Source: Oligoflexia bacterium (GTDB lineage Bacteria; Bdellovibrionota; Bacteriovoracia; Bacteriovoracales; Bacteriovoracaceae). From it: a stretch of 41,439 nt of DNA. The position numbers were made by a program, and so were the translations under genes. Each line of letters starts with the position of its first letter. The first letter of the stretch is position 1. Under the pieces are notes generated by a model. The model had not been told where the DNA came from. It searched no databases and saw nothing but the letters and a program-made list of their open reading frames with translations. This document shows positions 14,315 through 20,833 of the stretch, one piece after another. The stretch spans positions 1 to 41,439 of the forward strand of contig JADGAN010000044.1 in assembly GCA_015231955.1 (NCBI GenBank), written 5' to 3'.

Positions 14315-15199
14315 ATGAGTGAAATCAAAGTAAGGGAACCAGGCGAATATTTGAAAAACACACAAGGCAAGGTTTTTAGCTCGTCTTTGCTTACTGCAGG
14401 GATCAGGAATGAAATCTCAATGATAAAAACAGAGAAGATTAGATCATTTGACGGTCAGTGCAGGGTTGAATTTGGTGATGAAGCAATAGAAAAGCTAGCA
14501 GATACCGTAAAAAGACATGGGATTAGACAGCCACTTACCCTTCTGCAATCAGATGAAATTGGATTTTTTGAGGTGGTGAGCGGAGAGCGAAGATTAAGAG
14601 CTGCTAAATTAGCGGGAATGGAAAAAGTTCCTGCAATTATTATACAAAACAGAGCTTTGGCAGAGGAAATTGCAATAATAGAAAATATTCATCGCAAAGA
14701 CCTTACGCTTGTTGAGATAGGCAAGAACTACTCTAGATTGTTAGATAAAAATATAATGACAAACCAAGGGGAGCTCTCTGAAAAAATAGGTGTTTCTCGT
14801 GGGCATATATCAGAGTGCCTAGCTTTTTCTAAAATACCAGATGAAGTTGTTCAACTGCTTACAGCAAGCAATATGGTCTCAAGAGTTATTTTAAGAAAAG
14901 TTGTTACTCTTTCTGATGCTGCTAAAATGATCGAATTTATTAATGAAGAGATAAAGAAAAATTCCTCGAAAAATGATAACAAGAAAAAGAAAACGGAGAG
15001 TGGCGGAAATACTCCTGAAAAAGCAGTGGAGAAAAAAAGAAAAATTGTTTCTATCGATGTGATTAATAATCAGTATTGTTTTAATCAAAAAATTGAGAAG
15101 CTCAAGGCAGACGAACTGAAGTCACTAAAGAAATTGGTGGCCACCCTTTCAGAAGAAATTGATAAAGCACTAGAGAAGGAAGGAGTGAATGAGCAATAA
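14315..15199 (+). CDS. parB: ParB centromere-binding protein
   Basis: A 294-residue ParB. The N-terminal domain shows the ParB/Srx CTPase signatures: AIEKLADTVKRHGIRQPL, FEVVSGERRLRAAKLAG and the ENIHRKDLT block (about residues 127-135). A helix-turn-helix follows, LSEKIGVSRGHISECLAFSKIP. After a Lys/Asn-rich linker the C-terminal helix LKADELKSLKKLVATLSEEI would dimerise. It binds the parS-like palindromes and works with the upstream ParA. The ribosome site is GGGGGT. Its stop overlaps the next small gene, so the three form an operon. Confidence 0.92.
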   Translation: MSEIKVREPGEYLKNTQGKVFSSSLLTAGIRNEISMIKTEKIRSFDGQCRVEFGDEAIEKLADTVKRHGIRQPLTLLQSDEIGFFEVVSGERRLRAAKLAGMEKVPAIIIQNRALAEEIAIIENIHRKDLTLVEIGKNYSRLLDKNIMTNQGELSEKIGVSRGHISECLAFSKIPDEVVQLLTASNMVSRVILRKVVTLSDAAKMIEFINEEIKKNSSKNDNKKKKTESGGNTPEKAVEKKRKIVSIDVINNQYCFNQKIEKLKADELKSLKKLVATLSEEIDKALEKEGVNEQ

Positions 15200-15422
15200 C
15201 GTGATTGATTTTAAAAGCAAGCAAGCGTTTTCTGATCAAGACATATTCATGCATGAGCTTTTGAGTAAAGCAAAATGGCATGAGGAGTTCGAAAAACTGG
15301 GTGGGGCGAGAATAGGGTTTGAGGCAGTTGATGATTGGAAATACGGTGATGATGGAAATTTCACCGAAGAGTACAAGACTTATCTTGAGGAGAGAGGAAG
15401 GAGTAATGAGACTTTGGTTTGA
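15189..15422 (+). CDS. Small acidic protein coupled to parB
   Basis: A 77-residue protein whose ATG lies inside the end of parB, preceded by GGAAGGAG, so it is translationally coupled to parB. It is acidic and probably helical, with no membrane segment and no motif I recognise. Position makes a role in partition or its regulation possible, but nothing in the sequence proves it. Confidence 0.6.
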   Translation: MSNNVIDFKSKQAFSDQDIFMHELLSKAKWHEEFEKLGGARIGFEAVDDWKYGDDGNFTEEYKTYLEERGRSNETLV

Positions 15423-15614
15423 CGCAGATTCCAGTAGTCTTTCCTGAACCAACACTATTTTTCACAAAACCAAAAACCAAACCAAAAGACCGTGCTATTA
15501 CGAAATGGCCCTCTTCTAATAAGCACATGAGATTTGCCTATACGTAAAGGCATGTGTAGTTTAGATCAATTATTATAACATCGATCGGAGAGTGGTTCTC
15601 ACTACACTACAAAT
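15423..15614. promoter_or_regulatory. Intergenic region after the par operon
   Basis: About 190 bases with no gene. TATTATAAC near 15570 could be the -10 of the next gene. The segment GGAGAGTGGTTCTCACTAC just before the next start contains a short dyad (GAGA/TCTC). No clear terminator is seen. Confidence 0.3.
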
Positions 15615-16070
15615 ATGGCAAACGAAATAACATTAGAGAGAGTAATCAATTATTTTAAAGGCGATTTAGAAGCGTGTTTACCGCAAAACATGCCCAGTTA
15701 TATTTTTGAAGCCATACAGGAAGGTGTGGAAGCTTTCCAGAGTGGAGAAGAGTCTAAAGAACATTACGGGAGTGCTGTGCTATTCTGTATAGTTCAGCTA
15801 TGTAGCAAAGGGAAACAATCACTCACTATTCCGGTGGATGAGTTACAGGAAAAATTCAATACCTATGCTTGTTGTGTTGAGTTGGAAAGTATCAGGCGCA
15901 AAGGTTTGATTAAGACAGACAGTTTACCAACAATTGATAATATTTTTGATGGCAATCGCTCGATTAGAGTTCAAATGACCAAAGAAGGGGTCGACTTCGG
16001 TCTTTCCCTTGATTTTCTTGATAAAGAGACTAAAACAAAGTTGATGCAATTGAGAGAAGAGTCTCTGTGA
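15615..16070 (+). CDS. Protein of unknown function, possible winged helix
   Basis: A 151-residue soluble protein. The middle (residues about 50-100) contains YGSAVLFCIVQLC, a polar turn, then IPVDELQEKF and LESIRRKGLI, which could be a winged-helix with the wing around residues 100-120, but this is weak. No ribosome site precedes the ATG, so the start is uncertain or the message may have a very short leader. It lies between the par operon and the convergent HU gene. No family recognised. Confidence 0.5.
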   Translation: MANEITLERVINYFKGDLEACLPQNMPSYIFEAIQEGVEAFQSGEESKEHYGSAVLFCIVQLCSKGKQSLTIPVDELQEKFNTYACCVELESIRRKGLIKTDSLPTIDNIFDGNRSIRVQMTKEGVDFGLSLDFLDKETKTKLMQLREESL

Positions 16071-16092
16071 AAAAGTCAGGAGAGTGGTAGGC

Positions 16093-16374
16093 CTACTTCA
16101 CAGCATCTCTAAATTCTTGGCCTGGCCGAAATTTAGGTACAGTCTTGGCTTTGATTTTTAGCTTCTCGCCAGTAGAAGGGTTTGTTCCTATTCTCGCAGC
16201 TCTTTTCACTTTCGTAAAAGTTCCAAAGCCGATGAGAGAGACGTTATCGCCCTTTTTAACGCTTGCAACGATTGTGGCAATGATATGGTTTAGGCAGCGT
16301 TCACCCTGGGCGTATGACCACTCTGCGAGTTGCTTGTTCTTGAGAATAGTGTCTACTAATTCCTTCTTGTTCAT
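16093..16374 (-). CDS. HU/IHF-family nucleoid protein
   Basis: A 93-residue member of the HU family: MNKKELVDTIL, the core VSLIGFGTFTKVKRAARIG, then NPSTGEKLKIKAKTVPKF with the DNA-intercalating Pro in RIGTNPSTG, and FRPGQEFRDAVK at the end. Length is normal. The ribosome site GGGGG precedes the start by six bases. It bends or wraps DNA, and may assist iteron replication, partition or site-specific recombination on this element. It is transcribed divergently from the HicA gene. Confidence 0.93.
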   Translation of the reverse strand: MNKKELVDTILKNKQLAEWSYAQGERCLNHIIATIVASVKKGDNVSLIGFGTFTKVKRAARIGTNPSTGEKLKIKAKTVPKFRPGQEFRDAVK

Positions 16375-16478
16375 GAATCCCCCGTTTGTAGATTAATAAT
16401 AGTGATCGAATTTTAGTAATTTAAGGTGATGGATGGCAAGATTATTATTCAAATGGGCAGAGGTGCTTTTTCATTGCA

Positions 16479-16503
16479 AATGGTACCATTAAGTGATACC
16501 ATT
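16479..16503. promoter_or_regulatory. Operator-like repeats before hicA
   Basis: The 12-bp palindrome AATGGTACCATT (16479-16490) is followed by a second copy of its right half, GATACCATT (16495-16503), 13 bases along. It lies directly before the HicA start chosen here, where a HicB/RHH repressor would be expected to bind. Confidence 0.5.
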
Positions 16504-16509
16504 GTTTTT

Positions 16510-16791
16510 ATGACGAAACTAGAGAAAATAATCAAGCAAATCATAGATAACCCAAAAAGTGTCAAGGCCAGAGATTTTGAGAAATATCTTTTGCACTTAG
16601 GTTTTGAGATGAGAGATGGCGACGAGAAAAAAACTCATCGACATTATTTCCATCCAAGTGATCCAGCTTTGTTAATTGTCATAGTATTTAGCAAAGGAGA
16701 TGAGACTATATTGAACAGAAGCTATATTCAAAGGTATTTAAAAGAGATCGCAGTAATGCTCAAGGATAAAAACAATGAAGAAAAAATTTGA
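16510..16791 (+). CDS. hicA: HicA-like mRNA interferase toxin
   Basis: A 93-residue HicA-type protein with a double-stranded-RNA-binding-like fold. Recognisable parts are IIDNPKSVKARDFEKYLLHLGFE, the region THRHYFHPSD carrying the expected catalytic His (about residues 43-50), and the C-terminal ILNRSYIQRYLKEI. HicA cleaves mRNA and is held in check by HicB. I place the start at ATG 16510, since the longer frame from GTG 16426 reads through the operator-like palindrome and has no properly spaced ribosome site. It overlaps the HicB gene by 17 bases. Confidence 0.7.
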   Translation: MTKLEKIIKQIIDNPKSVKARDFEKYLLHLGFEMRDGDEKKTHRHYFHPSDPALLIVIVFSKGDETILNRSYIQRYLKEIAVMLKDKNNEEKI

Positions 16792-17122
16792 CCCAAGAAA
16801 ATACGATATAAAAATCAACACATTTTTTGATGAAAACTTCAATGAGATGAGGTTCTACGGAAGAGTGACAGAATTAAAAACCATATACGTTGAGGAATCA
16901 ACTGCTAACAAGGCATTCAATAGAGTATTAGAGGAAATCCAAATTTACAAAGATCACTGTGAAAAACATAAAATAGAATTCCCTCTCCCATTGCAAGATC
17001 AAGAATTTTCAGGAGAACTAAGATTGAGACTCGGAAAAGATTTGCATAAAAAAGTGGCAGTAGAGGCCAATCAACTTGGCGTTTCCATTAATAAATACAT
17101 ATTGGAAAAACTTAGTGCCTAA
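16775..17122 (+). CDS. hicB: HicB-like antitoxin with C-terminal RHH
   Basis: A 115-residue HicB-type antitoxin. The N-terminal half (EMRFYGRVTELKTIYVEES) resembles the HicB RNase-H-like partial fold; the C-terminal part ELRLRLGKDLHKKVAVEANQ followed by SINKYILEKL is a ribbon-helix-helix DNA-binding domain. It neutralises the upstream HicA-like protein and should repress the operon through the palindrome before hicA. AAGGA lies in the 3' end of hicA as its ribosome site. Its stop overlaps the next RHH gene (TAATG). Confidence 0.7.
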   Translation: MKKKFDPRKYDIKINTFFDENFNEMRFYGRVTELKTIYVEESTANKAFNRVLEEIQIYKDHCEKHKIEFPLPLQDQEFSGELRLRLGKDLHKKVAVEANQLGVSINKYILEKLSA

Positions 17123-17427
17123 TGAAAAATAAAAAAAAAATTAAACTAACAAAAGAAGAGCAAAAACTTGAGGATTCTTTTGAGCGAGATGAGTGGGCAT
17201 ATGCTGGTGATAAAGAAAGAGACAAGCTTGTTAAAGCTGCAAAAGATGCTCGCCTGACTATTAGGATTAGCAAAGATCTTGTGGATAAATTACGGGAGAT
17301 ATCGGCCGAGGAAGGGGTTCCCTATCAGACTTACATTACAAGCAGTCTACATAAGCTCGCTACTGGGCAACTGGTAGAGAAAAAAGCTATAAAGGCCGTA
17401 ATCGAAGCGATGAAAAAAGTTTCTTGA
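17122..17427 (+). CDS. Orphan CopG/BrnA-like RHH protein
   Basis: A 101-residue protein with the CopG-type antitoxin layout: EDSFERDEWAYAG in the N-terminal part, then ARLTIRISKDLVDKLREISA, EEGVPYQTYITSSLHKLATG. That pattern matches the antitoxins of BrnT-like or related toxins, but no toxin gene lies beside it. It is translationally coupled to hicB. It may be a leftover antitoxin, an extra regulator of the HicAB operon, or protection against a toxin on another replicon. Confidence 0.7.
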   Translation: MKNKKKIKLTKEEQKLEDSFERDEWAYAGDKERDKLVKAAKDARLTIRISKDLVDKLREISAEEGVPYQTYITSSLHKLATGQLVEKKAIKAVIEAMKKVS

Positions 17428-17442
17428 TAGTTGGATAAATAA

Positions 17443-17652
17443 TTAGATTCTAAAGTTTTCTCGCCACCACTGCGTAGGATCACTTAAATATATTGGCAGC
17501 TCTGCTTTTTGAGAGAGTGGAGCTTCACTTGCTTTTTCGTCTTTGATTATCTGCTCTTGCGGTAGTGATTGTTCTACTTGTGGTGTCTCAACTGCCAGAG
17601 TGTCATCCTCTCTATTGATAACTCGTGTTTGTCTACGCTGAAATTTTGCCAT
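17443..17652 (-). CDS. Small partner of the second ParA
   Basis: A 69-residue protein with a basic N-terminus (MAKFQRRQTR), a long polar, probably disordered middle, and a Trp-rich end (TQWWRENFRI). It begins nine bases after the second ParA gene with GAGGT as ribosome site, the usual place of a centromere-binding or ATPase-stimulating partner. It has no recognisable DNA-binding fold. The basic tip could stimulate the ParA ATPase, as N-terminal tips of ParB and ParG do. This is inference from position. Confidence 0.6.
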   Translation of the reverse strand: MAKFQRRQTRVINREDDTLAVETPQVEQSLPQEQIIKDEKASEAPLSQKAELPIYLSDPTQWWRENFRI

Positions 17653-17661
17653 TTGAAACCT

Positions 17662-18489
17662 CTATTGCAATTTTGGAGTAATGGGAGCGATGAAATCAGC
17701 TAACTTTGCGATCTGCTCAGTAGCGCTTGTTTTGGCATCTACAACAGTCATGCCAGAGTTGATGATATTTAGTATGTCCTGACTTTTACTCACGCAAAAG
17801 GGCAGAAATTGATCGCTATAGCGTGCCTGTAGTGCTTCCCTTGTTTCCCTAGATGCTCTCTCGTTTTCCCTGTAGAAATTTAATAAAATTTTTATCTCAG
17901 GTACTCGGCAATCATACTCTTTGCACTCCTCTACAATATCAGCAATCGTCAAATCAACCGACTCTTCTCCGTATACTGTGGGTTCGCATGGTTGAATGAT
18001 TAAATCAGAGGCGAGATAAAAAGAGGCAATCAAATTGGAAAAAGAAGGAGGTAGATCGAAAAAGATAAAATCAAATTCGCGTTTTAGTTTTTCGAGTTTA
18101 TTAGCGACGAGATATTTTGGGTTTTTTGAGATTGTGATTCTCTCAGTTTTGCGAGCTTTGGCTTTACATGGGATTAAAAAAAGATTGGGGATTTTAGTTG
18201 GAATAACTGCTTCACTGAAGTCTTTATCATGTTGATAGATTTCAAGCATTGTGAGCGATTCTGGGGGCACTTGTTCAACTAGGGAGTGAGTAGTGCAGGA
18301 CTCGGGATCGGCATCTATTATGAGCGTTTTAAGACCTCTAGAGGCCAGTATGGCCGCAGTGTTGATGGTGAGAAATGTTTTACCAACGCCGCCTTTTTGT
18401 GTCGCGATCGCTAGTGTCTTTGGTGGTTGTTGAGTAAATTTATCTTGATTGAATTGTAATTGATTCACGTCGGGTATTGTTGTTTCCAT
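17662..18489 (-). CDS. Second ParA-family ATPase
   Basis: A 275-residue ParA without an N-terminal HTH. Deviant Walker A KGGVGKT (about residues 33-39), A' motif LIIDADPESCTT, Walker B FDFIFFDLPPS, and the C-terminal SSRETRE-like block are all present, so it should be an active ATPase. It differs clearly from the parA at 13222 and is of the short type Ib. GGAGA precedes the start. It pairs with the 69-residue gene downstream. Upstream lies the TGTAAC/GTTACA array, possibly its centromere and operator. It might instead position virion or replication complexes. Confidence 0.85.
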   Translation of the reverse strand: METTIPDVNQLQFNQDKFTQQPPKTLAIATQKGGVGKTFLTINTAAILASRGLKTLIIDADPESCTTHSLVEQVPPESLTMLEIYQHDKDFSEAVIPTKIPNLFLIPCKAKARKTERITISKNPKYLVANKLEKLKREFDFIFFDLPPSFSNLIASFYLASDLIIQPCEPTVYGEESVDLTIADIVEECKEYDCRVPEIKILLNFYRENERASRETREALQARYSDQFLPFCVSKSQDILNIINSGMTVVDAKTSATEQIAKLADFIAPITPKLQ

Positions 18490-18586
18490 GCTTTCTCCGT
18501 TAGATAAATTCTATACAGAAGTGTTTGATAATGTCTTGCGTTTTGAAAATTGGTGGGGAATTATTGGAGTTTTAAATGCCACCTTT

Positions 18587-18698
18587 ATGTAACTTTTATG
18601 TAACTTGTAACGGGTTTATGTAACCAAATAGCGTTACATCGGTGAAAAACAGGGGTGTTTTTTGTTACAAAAGTTACATGAATGTTACAAGGATTACA
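18587..18698. repeat. TGTAAC/GTTACA array between parA2 and terS
   Basis: TGTAAC starts at 18588, 18599, 18606 and 18619; its complement GTTACA starts at 18633, 18664, 18673 and 18684; a diverged ATTACA is at 18693. Most copies extend to ATGTAAC or GTTACAT. The array fills the divergent gap between the second partition operon and the terminase genes, and its right end covers the terS ribosome site. It could be a centromere, a shared operator or a terminase (pac/cos) recognition site. Confidence 0.8.
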
Positions 18699-18701
18699 CA
18701 T

Positions 18702-19340
18702 ATGAGCAACGATGTAATTGAGCAAGAGTTAAGATTTGCCAAGTATTATAGTGATCAAAAAACGCCCAAGAACGTTGCTAGAGCGGCAAGAGATGCTGGA
18801 TATAAGGAAAAGATAGCAAGGCAAACTGGATACAGATTGCTGAAAAAATCCCACGTGAAGACATTTCTTGAAGCAAAAACCACATCCCGACAAAATCAAT
18901 CCAGTGCTACGACTGAAGAATTCATTGAAAAAGAGGCGAGCGTTGAACCAAAAGTAGAAGAAAACATAGCAACCAAATCGTGTCCTGCTGTTAATCAAAA
19001 CGAGAAAGAAAGTATAAAACCAGATTCGTTTCCTCCTGTTGAGTCAAAGGGTTTGGTGGAAACAATAGAGGATACAATTAATCAACTTCAATTACTGTAC
19101 TCTGATGATCTGGATTTTTATAAGAAAAGATCTATTTTAGAGTTGCAGCTAAAAAGCATGTTCGAGTTGGCAAAATTGAAAGGCATGTACAAAAAATCAG
19201 GTGAGGATGATTTAGAAAATACGAGTGAATACAAAAGGCTAGTTAAGCGTGCAATGACGATGACAGAAGAAGAGGAAAAAAAGCTAAGAGAGGAAATGGA
19301 TGAAGCTGAAAGAGTTTTAGGGAATAGAAGTTATCAATGA
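18702..19340 (+). CDS. Terminase small subunit
   Basis: A 212-residue protein that begins with the classic small-terminase helix-turn-helix: LRFAKYYSDQKTPKNVARAA, RDAGYKEKIARQTGYRLLKK, VKTFLEAK. A polar linker and a C-terminal coiled, acidic region follow. It recognises viral DNA and hands it to the large subunit. ATG 18702 is chosen because AAGG lies nine bases upstream; the longer frame would run through the repeat array. Its end overlaps the large subunit by ATGA. Confidence 0.8.
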   Translation: MSNDVIEQELRFAKYYSDQKTPKNVARAARDAGYKEKIARQTGYRLLKKSHVKTFLEAKTTSRQNQSSATTEEFIEKEASVEPKVEENIATKSCPAVNQNEKESIKPDSFPPVESKGLVETIEDTINQLQLLYSDDLDFYKKRSILELQLKSMFELAKLKGMYKKSGEDDLENTSEYKRLVKRAMTMTEEEEKKLREEMDEAERVLGNRSYQ

Positions 19341-20815
19341 GTTCTGTTCATGATCCTCGGCTTGATGCGCTGATGAAGCATAAAAATATTTGTGAAAAAT
19401 CTTTCAGCTATTTTTTTTATCGCTCCATGAAAATTCTAGAGCCACAAACTAAAATAAAATGGAATTGGCATCTAGATTTGGTTATAGAATATCTTGAGTC
19501 TCTTTATTTAGGTCAAATCAAGAGACTCATTATCAATATTCCTCCTCGTAACTTCAAATCATTAATTTGCAATGTGTGCTTTCCTGCGTGGGTATGGACC
19601 AAAGAACCGTCATTACGTTTTATCAGTAGCTCGTACGTAGCAGAGCTTAGCACCAAACATTCTTATGATAGGCGCCAATTGATTGAGTCTGATTGGTATA
19701 AGCAATTGTGGGGGGATGTTGTTAGATTAGAGCGCGATAATAATCAAAAAAACTATTATCAAAACACCAAAAGAGGATCGATGTTTTCTACGTCCACAAA
19801 CGGATCAGTGACAGGGCATGGTTGTAATATTATGATTGTTGACGATCCTCATGATCCCATGGAAGCAAGCAGTGATGTGCAGAGAGAATCAGGGATTGTT
19901 TTTTGGAAAGAGACTCTTTCCTCGAGATTTAATGATCCAAAAAACGCAAGAACCCTGGTCGTTATGCAAAGGTTACATGAAAGAGACCTTACAGGGTATT
20001 TATTAGCAGAAGAGAATGGGTGGACACAACTTAAAATACCGATCGAATGCGAGAGCAGGACAACTTTTATTTTTCCAATTACGAATAAAGAAAAAAATTA
20101 TGAGCCAGGAGAAATTTTAAATCCAGAATACGAAGGAAGAGAAGAACTTGATCGAGCTAAAATTTCCTTAGGCTCTTATGGGTATGCAGCTCAAAAACAA
20201 CAAGAGCCCGCGCCACGAGAAGGTGGAATGGTTAAACGTGAGTGGTTTAAATTTTGCGATAGACTTCCAGAGTATTTCCCCAGTATCGTTTTGTCTTGTG
20301 ACATGGCATTTAAGGGCGAGGCAGATAGTGATTATGTAGTTATGCAAGTGTGGGGGAAAAAAGATGGAAATCACTATCTCATAGAGCAGATAAGAAAAAA
20401 ATTAACATTCACTGAAACATGCAGGGCCTTAGAAGAGTTGGCCGCTCAATACAAGGGATACAGAGAAATTTTGATTGAGGAAAAGGCCAATGGTGCGGCC
20501 GTTATTGATACGCTTGCAAGTAGAGTTCACTCAATGATTAGAATTAACCCGAAAGATCCTAAGGTTTCACGATTAAATGCTGTCTTGCCAATGATAGAAG
20601 CTGGTAATGTGTTTTTGCCTAATCCTTTAACACAACCATGGGTAGACGATTTTATTTTAGAGGTTTGCCGTTTTCCTAAAGCGGTTCATGATGATCAGGT
20701 GGATGCTATGACTCAATATTTAAACAGAGAGAAGGAAAATATCGGATGGTATCCGTCTGTGGAGGATCTGGATAGATTGAGTGCCAAGTCTGATACCAGC
20801 AGTAGATATTGGTGA
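19337..20815 (+). CDS. Terminase large subunit
   Basis: A 492-residue packaging motor. The ATPase has IPPRNFKS (68-75) at the Walker A position, where most relatives have a Gly-Lys-Ser form with GK, and a Walker B IMIVDDPHD (165-172). The RNase-H-like nuclease shows Asp322 (SCDMAF), Glu381 (IEEKANG) and Asp452-453 with HDDQVDA. This order matches the terminase group with the 'phage uncharacterised C-terminal' nuclease domain. It drives DNA into the procapsid and cuts it. The unusual NFKS in place of HGKS is worth noting but Lys and Ser remain. It is coupled to terS by ATGA. Confidence 0.92.
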   Translation: MSSVHDPRLDALMKHKNICEKSFSYFFYRSMKILEPQTKIKWNWHLDLVIEYLESLYLGQIKRLIINIPPRNFKSLICNVCFPAWVWTKEPSLRFISSSYVAELSTKHSYDRRQLIESDWYKQLWGDVVRLERDNNQKNYYQNTKRGSMFSTSTNGSVTGHGCNIMIVDDPHDPMEASSDVQRESGIVFWKETLSSRFNDPKNARTLVVMQRLHERDLTGYLLAEENGWTQLKIPIECESRTTFIFPITNKEKNYEPGEILNPEYEGREELDRAKISLGSYGYAAQKQQEPAPREGGMVKREWFKFCDRLPEYFPSIVLSCDMAFKGEADSDYVVMQVWGKKDGNHYLIEQIRKKLTFTETCRALEELAAQYKGYREILIEEKANGAAVIDTLASRVHSMIRINPKDPKVSRLNAVLPMIEAGNVFLPNPLTQPWVDDFILEVCRFPKAVHDDQVDAMTQYLNREKENIGWYPSVEDLDRLSAKSDTSSRYW

Positions 20816-20833
20816 AAAAGGGGAGTGAAAAGA

